Source of the DNA: an uncultured Roseobacter sp.
Lineage (GTDB): Bacteria; Pseudomonadota; Alphaproteobacteria; Rhodobacterales; Rhodobacteraceae
DNA: 64,000 nucleotides
NCBI RefSeq assembly: GCF_947491795.1
Contig: NZ_CANLKW010000001.1
Coordinates: 496,001-560,000, forward strand
Direction: 5' to 3'
Shown piece by piece: positions 53,597 to 61,030 of the stretch. The notes beneath the pieces are model-generated. The model made no database searches. It was not told where the DNA came from and saw only the letters and a program-made list of their open reading frames with translations. Each line of letters starts with the position of its first letter. The stretch's first letter is position 1. The translations under genes were made by a program, and so were the position numbers.

Positions 53597-54745
53597 ATGA
53601 AATTTATACGCGATATCATAAACGAAAAGCGCAGTTCCGGACCGGTCAGCGCGTCAATGCCTTCCGAGGAAACTCAGCTGGACTTTGAGGGTGAAACCCC
53701 TGCAACCGGGACAGCGCCTGCAGCCCTCAATCTGGGGCGGTATCTGGAAACGCCGGGCCATGATCTGCACGAAGACGCCCCGGACCCGGCGTTCTATGGA
53801 GATGAAAACACCGGATACGCTTCCGATGACGATACCTGGGCTGAGGAAAACTGGTCTGACGAAGACTTCTCAGAAGATGACGTCTACACCGACGGCTGGC
53901 CAGATGAGAACGACGCGGAAGCAGACGAGATGACCCTCGAAGCAGCCCGCCGCGCGATCAATCCCGATGGGGAAACTGCGGAAGCCGGACTGTCTGATCC
54001 GCTGGATCGTCTGTTTGCTGAAACGCATGCCACAGGCTCCGACACGACCCCCGACGAAGAATTCGAGGACGAAGCCCAGAGCGAGACCTGGGAAGGTTAC
54101 GACGACGAAGAGGGAATGTCGCCGGCACCCACGCCCGCCTCACTCGCAGAAATGCGGCGCACTATGGCAAGCGAACGTCCTGCACCGGTGACCCCCGCCG
54201 CTGCTGCAGAGCCTGCCCGGACGTCTGGGGCTGATCTGCTGGAAATGCCCGCCCCGGCGCCTGGTCGCGCCGCTGGCAGTACAGGCCGCGTCAAAACCCG
54301 CCTGCTCGGTTTCAGCACCGGTGTTGATGCCGCGGCTGATCCCATCGAAAAAGCTGCCCGCACGGGCCAGGCCCGCTTTCCTGTGGGCTGGATGATCGTT
54401 GTCGAGGGACCTGGCCGCGGGGCGTCCTTCACGCTGCAGGACGGTGTCTCGCGCATTGGGCGCGCAGAGGATCAGACGGTCGCCCTGAACTTTGGCGATA
54501 CAGCTATCTCGCGCGAAAACCACGTCTCGGTTGCCTATGACAGCGAACAGAACAGTTTCTATGTCGGGCACAGCGGCAAGGCGAACCTTGTGCGTGTAAA
54601 CGACAAACCGCTGCTGAGCACCGAAACTGTCTCGAACGGCGACCTGATCCGCATCGGCGAAACCACTCTGCGTCTCGTCACGCTGTGCGGTGATGATTTC
54701 AGCTGGGACACAGACGGTGAAGAAGAAGACGCCAGATATGCCTGA
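53597..54745 (+). CDS. FHA-domain protein with long acidic N-terminal region
   Basis: FHA core GVSRIGRAEDQTVALNFGDTAISRENHVSVAYDSEQNSFYVGHSGKANLVRVNDKPLLSTETVSNGDLIRIGETTLRL. Confidence 0.88.
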   Translation: MKFIRDIINEKRSSGPVSASMPSEETQLDFEGETPATGTAPAALNLGRYLETPGHDLHEDAPDPAFYGDENTGYASDDDTWAEENWSDEDFSEDDVYTDGWPDENDAEADEMTLEAARRAINPDGETAEAGLSDPLDRLFAETHATGSDTTPDEEFEDEAQSETWEGYDDEEGMSPAPTPASLAEMRRTMASERPAPVTPAAAAEPARTSGADLLEMPAPAPGRAAGSTGRVKTRLLGFSTGVDAAADPIEKAARTGQARFPVGWMIVVEGPGRGASFTLQDGVSRIGRAEDQTVALNFGDTAISRENHVSVAYDSEQNSFYVGHSGKANLVRVNDKPLLSTETVSNGDLIRIGETTLRLVTLCGDDFSWDTDGEEEDARYA

Positions 54746-55637
54746 CCCCGAAAACCTTGTATGTGATGCGGCCCCTGCAATCAGCCTGGGCCGCCGCGCC
54801 TGCCAGGAAGACGCCCTGGCCGTTGATTTCACAGCCGGCGCAGGTTTCGGCTTTGCAGTGCTGTCTGACGGCATGGGCGGTCATGCTGCCGGCGAAATCG
54901 CCAGCAAGGTTGTCGTGACCGAGATGTTCAGCGAACTCAAAATGCAGGCCGGAAACCCTGTGGATACGGAAAAGAACATCGGCGCGATCCTGCGCAATGC
55001 CGCACTGGGCGCTAACGACTGTCTGGCCTCCTATACACAGCGCTTTCCCGAAACCAGAGGTATGGGCGCTACACTGATAGCACCCGTTATTGCGGCCAAT
55101 CGCCTTTACTGGATTTCCGTGGGGGACAGCCCGCTGTTTCTTTTTCGCGGCAACCGTCTGTTCCGACTGAACGAAGAGCATTCTTTGGGTCAGCAACTTA
55201 AGATCCGTGTCCTGGAAGGCAGGCTCTCGCAGGAACAGGCCGACCTGATCGAAGACCAGGACTGCCTGACATCCGTGCTGATGGGGCGCAACATTCAGCA
55301 CACAGATTGCCGGGAAATTCCCGTAACCCTGAGACACAACGACATCATTGTAGCCGCAAGTGACGGGCTGCTGTACCTGACCGAAGACCAGATTGCCCGC
55401 ATCCTGCACGACAACTGCTTCCGCAGCAGTGCGGAAATCTCTGAAAAGCTCATGCAGGCCGTGGCAGCACAGGACGATCCTGAACAGGACAACATCTCCC
55501 TGTGCACGATCAGGATAACCGATCCTTCTGTTACAGGCGCGAGAGGCCCTATGGACACCCGCCCGAAACGCCGGCTTTTTCTGAACCTGCATGAAAACAG
55601 CGAACCGGCGGCCGGAACGCTGCGCGTTCTGCGCTAA
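54738..55637 (+). CDS. PP2C-family serine/threonine phosphatase
   Basis: GRRACQEDALAVD; VLSDGMGGHAAGEIAS; GMGATLIAPV; WISVGDSPLFLFR; IIVAASDGLLYL. Confidence 0.93.
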   Translation: MPDPENLVCDAAPAISLGRRACQEDALAVDFTAGAGFGFAVLSDGMGGHAAGEIASKVVVTEMFSELKMQAGNPVDTEKNIGAILRNAALGANDCLASYTQRFPETRGMGATLIAPVIAANRLYWISVGDSPLFLFRGNRLFRLNEEHSLGQQLKIRVLEGRLSQEQADLIEDQDCLTSVLMGRNIQHTDCREIPVTLRHNDIIVAASDGLLYLTEDQIARILHDNCFRSSAEISEKLMQAVAAQDDPEQDNISLCTIRITDPSVTGARGPMDTRPKRRLFLNLHENSEPAAGTLRVLR

Positions 55638-55647
55638 GGCGGCAGAG

Positions 55648-56778
55648 ATGGCACCCGATTGCATTGAAAAACTGCGCACGGCGGTCGCATCCGGCGCTCT
55701 GAACAGCCGGGACCGTGCTGCTGCACGGAGGCTGATCACAACACTGAGCCAGCCTGCCAGGATCGCGGTTATTGGCAGACGCGGCGCTGGCAAGACCAGC
55801 GTCGTGAACATGCTTGCGGGCGCGACCCTGATGCCCGAAACCGACGGGCTGACCATTACTGAACTGTGCTACCGTACGCCGGAAAAAATGACCTGCGAAT
55901 ATGCCAATGGTGACGTGGTTGATTTTGACGGAATTCCGGACGATTTCACGCTGCCTGAACAGGCGATGCGCCTGCGTTTCGATCTGCCGGAACCGGCACT
56001 GGCAACGCGCACTTACATCGAAGTGACCCTGCCTGATGTGCCCGAAATGGCGCGTGACGTTCTGGAAATGGTGGCAGCACAGGTTGATCTGGCTCTCTGG
56101 TGCAGCCCGTCACCATCACAGGCTGACGCCCAACTGTGGCAGGTCGTGCCTGACCAACTCAAAGATCACAGCTTCTTTGTCCTTACACACGCGGACCGTG
56201 CGGGCAAAGCAGGTCATCTGGACGCCCTGATGCACCGTGCGCAGACACGGTTCGATGGCGCATTTCTGGGTATCTACCCGCTGGTTGCTGCAACCGCCGC
56301 CCAGGCCGCTCTGGCGCCGGATCACGCCGGGTCCGTGCTGTGGCGCACATCGGGTGCCCGTGCATTGGTGCGGGATGTGGAGCGTACAATCCTGCTGTCG
56401 CGAAAGTCGGACGAAGGGACTGCAGCAGCTTTACTCGACCGTGTAGACACCGTCTGCGCGCCCGCAACGGCCAGCGATCTCACGAACACGCTGACTGCAA
56501 TACTCTCCCGCACGTCGGGCGAGCTGTCAGCCGCGGATATGAAAAAGACGCATCACGAAGTCATAGAAACCTGCCGCAAGGCGGTGAAATCCATGATCGA
56601 TGCGCTGCCTGTCGACGCGCCGGTTGGTTCGGCGCCTGAACGTCTCCACACCGAATTCAGTGATGCAAGCACCCGGCTCAGAAACCTGATCCAATTCCCT
56701 GCAGATGCCTCGGCCAGACAGGCCGTCGCCATCATACTTCAACTAAATCGGGAACTATACGGCCGCATACACGCGTGA
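55648..56778 (+). CDS. Dynamin-like/P-loop GTPase A
   Basis: G1 IGRRGAGKTSVVN; G4-like LTHADRAG; helical C-terminal half. Confidence 0.78.
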   Translation: MAPDCIEKLRTAVASGALNSRDRAAARRLITTLSQPARIAVIGRRGAGKTSVVNMLAGATLMPETDGLTITELCYRTPEKMTCEYANGDVVDFDGIPDDFTLPEQAMRLRFDLPEPALATRTYIEVTLPDVPEMARDVLEMVAAQVDLALWCSPSPSQADAQLWQVVPDQLKDHSFFVLTHADRAGKAGHLDALMHRAQTRFDGAFLGIYPLVAATAAQAALAPDHAGSVLWRTSGARALVRDVERTILLSRKSDEGTAAALLDRVDTVCAPATASDLTNTLTAILSRTSGELSAADMKKTHHEVIETCRKAVKSMIDALPVDAPVGSAPERLHTEFSDASTRLRNLIQFPADASARQAVAIILQLNRELYGRIHA

Positions 56779-56924
56779 AGTGACCGATCCGGAAACAATG
56801 CCGGACCCGCGCCACAATTCAAACACAAGTACGCCAAACCTGATGCTTAGACTTTTAGTCAAATGCAGTACAAATCCGGGCCGGAGATGACATTCCTGCC
56901 CGCAAAGCTCCCGGGCGCCAAAGA

Positions 56925-58994
56925 ATGAACACCAAAGAGAATTTTTCGGAAGATCAACAGGAAACGGCCGAAACGCCAGCCGGATACGTGGCACCGCCGC
57001 CGGACGCGCTGGCAGATTTCGCCGACCGCAGGAGCCGCCTGTCTGCAGCTCTTCAGGAGCTTACGGGCCTGTCCGGGGATTCCGCGCGCAAACCAATTGC
57101 AAAACTTCAAAAAGACCTGTCCGGGTTTGAACCGGCAGTCACCTTTCTGGGACAGGTCAAATCCGGCAAAACCACTCTGGTAAACGCGATGGCCGGATGG
57201 CCGGGTCTTCTGCCGTCGGATGTCAATCCATGGACCTCGGTTGTGACATCAGTCCACCTCCAGCCCGGACAGAACCGCACCGCACAGAACGCAACCTTTC
57301 AGATGATGAAAGAAGCAGAATGGGACCGGCTTGTTCAAAAAGGCGGTCGACTGGGTGAGCTAGCCGAGAGAGCCGGCGCTGAGGACGAACAGGACAAAAT
57401 CCGCGCCCAGGTCGAGGCTCTTCGCGAGAAATCCAAAAAGCGTCTGGGCCGCAAGTTCGAGTTGCTGCTCGGGCAAAAACACGAATACGGGTATTTCGAT
57501 TCCGAACTGCTTGAACGCTACATCTGTCTCGGTGACGACCCCGAAGCAGATGACATGCCATCCCGCGACACGCAGGGAAAATTTGCAGATATCACCAGCT
57601 CAGCCGACCTTTGGCTGAGCACACCCACGGTGCCCGTACCACTTTGTCTGCGCGACACGCCTGGTGTGAACGATACATTCATGATGCGCGAGCAGGTGAC
57701 CATCAACGCCGTGCGCACCAGCCGTTTTTGCGTTGTCGTCCTGTCAGCCCATCAGGCGCTGAGCTCTGTGGACATGGGGCTGATCCGCCTCATCTCTGCC
57801 ATGCCCTCCCGAGATGTGCTGATTTTCATAAACCGAACGGATGAACTCGCGGACCCGGTGGCAGAAATGCCGCAGATTGAAACCGGCATCCGCAAGGTGC
57901 TGGCCCGCAACAACGGACCCGAAGAGGCCGTGATCCTCTTTGGCAGCGCGCTCTGGGCAGAAATGGCCTGTTCCGGAGATATCCCACAGAGCGATCTGGA
58001 ACGCGCGCGCGGCCGTGAGGACAAGGTTCCTGCCGGACAGACACGTGCCGAAACCCTCTGGCTGGCATCGGGCCTGCCCGCGCTGCAGCAGGCCATCGCC
58101 GAACAGATCGTCGGCACGACTGGCAACAGTCTGCTGCGCCGGATTGCATCTGATGCTGCGACCGTTGCCAGTGGACAGCAGGCTGCAAACAAAATCCGCA
58201 TCGAAGGAGATCAGCAGGCCAGCGGCCTGACAATGCAGGACATTCGCAAGGAACTGGACCACTTGTCCGAACGCCATGTCGGAGCACTTGCAGAAACGCT
58301 TGGCCAGCTCACAACAGGGTTTCAGGAACGTGCTGAACGCGCGCATGACGGGTTTCTGCATAACGCATCAGCAGCGCTGGTACGGCACCTCGAAAACTAT
58401 GGCCCCGAACAGCCCTGGCGGTTCAGCCCGGACGGGCTGCGCAGCCGCCTGCGTTCCGCGGCATCCGTCTATGAGACGCGGGCCCGGAATGCCGCACACA
58501 GGCACTATACCGAAGCTGTAACCGACATCGCAGAATTCTATTTCCGTGCGTTCGGCAAAGCGGTGGAAGGGGTGCGTCTGTCGGTGCCGGAAACACCCGA
58601 TCTGCCTGCACCGGTCAGCATCGCCGGCAGCATCGCGCTCGACTTCAATCAGGGCTGGCTGACCAGCTGGTGGCGCCGAACGCGCGGCTATAAAGCTTTC
58701 TCCAGACAGTTCAGTGATCTGATCTCTTCAGAAACGGCGGAATTCCTCGGCGGCATCAAGGGCGACCACACAGCCGAAGTCACAGGACGGCTTTGTGAGG
58801 TGCTGGCCGCTTTCATGGCTCAGAACCGGGATATCCTCTTTGAAATCGGAGACAGCCGCGGTGACAAAGCCGGTCTAGAGACCCTTTGTCTTGGCGCTGA
58901 TGAAGCCCGCCGAACACGCGAAACCGACGCGCTGATCGATGTATTCGAAGCCTTCATCCATGACACAGATACCGTGAGGCACGCAGCACAATGA
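56925..58994 (+). CDS. Dynamin-family GTPase B (689 aa)
   Basis: G1 LGQVKSGKTTLVN; G3 LRDTPGVND; G4 INRTD; long helical C-terminal region with LDFNQGWLTSWWRRTRGYKAF. Confidence 0.87.
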   Translation: MNTKENFSEDQQETAETPAGYVAPPPDALADFADRRSRLSAALQELTGLSGDSARKPIAKLQKDLSGFEPAVTFLGQVKSGKTTLVNAMAGWPGLLPSDVNPWTSVVTSVHLQPGQNRTAQNATFQMMKEAEWDRLVQKGGRLGELAERAGAEDEQDKIRAQVEALREKSKKRLGRKFELLLGQKHEYGYFDSELLERYICLGDDPEADDMPSRDTQGKFADITSSADLWLSTPTVPVPLCLRDTPGVNDTFMMREQVTINAVRTSRFCVVVLSAHQALSSVDMGLIRLISAMPSRDVLIFINRTDELADPVAEMPQIETGIRKVLARNNGPEEAVILFGSALWAEMACSGDIPQSDLERARGREDKVPAGQTRAETLWLASGLPALQQAIAEQIVGTTGNSLLRRIASDAATVASGQQAANKIRIEGDQQASGLTMQDIRKELDHLSERHVGALAETLGQLTTGFQERAERAHDGFLHNASAALVRHLENYGPEQPWRFSPDGLRSRLRSAASVYETRARNAAHRHYTEAVTDIAEFYFRAFGKAVEGVRLSVPETPDLPAPVSIAGSIALDFNQGWLTSWWRRTRGYKAFSRQFSDLISSETAEFLGGIKGDHTAEVTGRLCEVLAAFMAQNRDILFEIGDSRGDKAGLETLCLGADEARRTRETDALIDVFEAFIHDTDTVRHAAQ

Positions 58995-59911
58995 CAAGTA
59001 AGTTCAGCGACAGCCTTATGCCACAGCCCAGCGGGCGCAAACCCCGCGTTGCGCTGATGGGAGAATTCAGCGCCGGCAAAAGCACGCTGTGCAACATTCT
59101 GCTGGGGCGGTCACCACTTCCCATGCGTGTAACGGCCACCCGCCTGCCCCCGGTTCTGATGACCTATGGTGCGCCCGGTGCGGCTGTCGTTGATATGCAG
59201 GGGCTGCGCAGTGAGGTCCCGCTCAGTGATCTGGACAGCGTCTCTTTTGACGACACACGCTATATTCACGTCATGATGGAAGCCGATACCCTGGCGCTCT
59301 GTGACCTCATCGACATGCCAGGCATTTCCGATCCGAATATGCCGCGCAACATGTGGGAAACCGTGGTGGGAGAGGCCGATCACGTCGTCTGGTGCACCCA
59401 TGCAACGCAGGCCTGGCGACAGTCCGAAGCGGCCATCTGGGACGCGCTGCGCAGCCGCACACGGTACGAAAACCTGCTTCTGATTACGCAGTATGACAAA
59501 CTGCGCTCACCGCGCGACCAGGACCGGGTCATGAAACGTATCCGCAAAGAAACCGAAGGCCTGTTTGCCGAGGTCTTTCCGGTCAGTCTGCTGGAAGCAC
59601 TCAACGCCGAAGAAGATGTGAATGTCTGGGCGACAAGCGGTGTGGCGGCCTTTTGCGAGCATCTGATCGAGATACTGATGCGTTCCGCACCCGACATGCC
59701 TGCACCCGAAGAAGACCCGACAGGTACAGATGAGGTTTTCGCGGGCATCGAACGCGCCGCATCGATGAGCGCGGAAGAGGAGAGCGCTGCTGAAACACCA
59801 CAGAACAGTTCGGACGATGGCGTTGTCAGACCGCGCCGCGTCCGCATGAACGCACGCCGGGCCAATCAGCGCCGCGCTGAGCGTCAGGTCTGGTCCGGGG
59901 CGGCAGAATAA
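58991..59911 (+). CDS. Dynamin-like/P-loop GTPase C
   Basis: G1 MGEFSAGKSTLCN; G3 LIDMPGISD; G4-like ITQYDKL; ATGA overlap with GTPase B. Confidence 0.84.
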   Translation: MTSKFSDSLMPQPSGRKPRVALMGEFSAGKSTLCNILLGRSPLPMRVTATRLPPVLMTYGAPGAAVVDMQGLRSEVPLSDLDSVSFDDTRYIHVMMEADTLALCDLIDMPGISDPNMPRNMWETVVGEADHVVWCTHATQAWRQSEAAIWDALRSRTRYENLLLITQYDKLRSPRDQDRVMKRIRKETEGLFAEVFPVSLLEALNAEEDVNVWATSGVAAFCEHLIEILMRSAPDMPAPEEDPTGTDEVFAGIERAASMSAEEESAAETPQNSSDDGVVRPRRVRMNARRANQRRAERQVWSGAAE

Positions 59912-59912
59912 A

Positions 59913-60302
59913 ATGCCAGACAGACCCCCTGCTGACAGTGCGAAATCGATCAATGACCACCTTGAACGGTTTTGCAATATGGCCCCGGATTGCGACCTGG
60001 TGGTCTGCGCAGATCTGAACACCCGGTTGCCGCTGAGACATCTCAGCGATCAGGCATTGCCACGTGAAGGCCTCGACCGGCTGACGACACAGGCTGCTGA
60101 CGCTTTCATGCTCGTGGATGAAACCGGTGCTGAAGCGGACACTGTGATCCTGTTCGGCTCGTCCGACATCCAGATCTGTACACGCTCGGGCGAGGACAAA
60201 TCAGATCTGCTTTTCGCAACGGCATATGGTCCGAAAGACCTTGTCGGGCTCAGCGATCTGGCCGCAGAAACTGCCCGGCAAATTTCAGAGGCCAACACAT
60301 GA
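59913..60302 (+). CDS. Small protein, possible Roadblock/LC7 (longin-fold) type
   Basis: LERFCNMAPDCDLVVCADLNTRLPLR...ADTVILFGSSDIQICTRSGEDKSDLLFATAYGPKDLVGLSDLAAETARQI; fold assignment is tentative. Confidence 0.6.
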   Translation: MPDRPPADSAKSINDHLERFCNMAPDCDLVVCADLNTRLPLRHLSDQALPREGLDRLTTQAADAFMLVDETGAEADTVILFGSSDIQICTRSGEDKSDLLFATAYGPKDLVGLSDLAAETARQISEANT

Positions 60303-61018
60303 ACGCGCAAACCCGTATACCGTTTCCCGCCCCGGATCAGCCCGATGGTCTTTCAGAGCTGCTCGCCGCCCTGGCCGGTGAACCACCAGAGGCCTGTGCA
60401 AAGACCCAGATGCTGCCCGATGATCTTCTGTCGCGTATCGACCGCCTGAGCGGCATGGCCCTGGACACTGTACTGCCACGCAGATTTGACCTGCTCTCAG
60501 ACGGGCAGCTGATCGCCGGTCTGATCCTGGGTGACAGTGCCTTGCTGGGATTTGACCGCGAACAGAGTGATGCGCCCGCCGCAGCGCTTCTCAGGCTGCT
60601 GTCAACGCCCGGACCGCTTGCGCTGACATGTTGCGGACGGCCTGCGCAGGGGACAAACCCGTCCTGTTCTTTGTCTGCGGATCAGATTGCCAGGGTGCCG
60701 TTTGACGAGATCACGCCCGGGGACCTGTTGCACCGGACGCTGACGCCCCTGGCCCTGTCTGTTACCGCCTGGACATCACGGACGGACAACAGCAAGGCGC
60801 CGGACGATCCGGAGCTGTCGACACTTGCCCGGGGGTTCCGCGAGGATGCCCCCACGCTTGAGCCACGCGGCATTGTCGTTCCGCACAAGGATCAGACAGC
60901 CGCGTTTATCTACGGCACCGTCACCAAAGGATTTGCTCTACGGGCAAAGAAAGACGCAGGCCTCAGAGCCCTTGCGCGCTGGCAGCAGAGCGCGGCCAGA
61001 TCACCCAGCAGGCCATAG
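60299..61018 (+). CDS. Conserved-looking protein of unknown function, last gene of the kinase/GTPase cluster
   Basis: 239-aa ORF with ATGA overlap with the preceding gene; no family recognised. Confidence 0.65.
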   Translation: MNAQTRIPFPAPDQPDGLSELLAALAGEPPEACAKTQMLPDDLLSRIDRLSGMALDTVLPRRFDLLSDGQLIAGLILGDSALLGFDREQSDAPAAALLRLLSTPGPLALTCCGRPAQGTNPSCSLSADQIARVPFDEITPGDLLHRTLTPLALSVTAWTSRTDNSKAPDDPELSTLARGFREDAPTLEPRGIVVPHKDQTAAFIYGTVTKGFALRAKKDAGLRALARWQQSAARSPSRP

Positions 61019-61030
61019 TACGCACGCCCG

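Noticed and set aside
54699-55856. 385-aa minus-strand ORF across PP2C and GTPase A
   Set aside because: Antisense shadow of the PP2C gene, which has all catalytic motifs.
52270-61018. Type VI secretion regulatory locus
   Set aside because: Kinase, FHA and PP2C fit T6SS post-translational control, but no Tss/Tag structural gene was seen in the window, so I treat it as a separate system; genes outside the window could not be checked.
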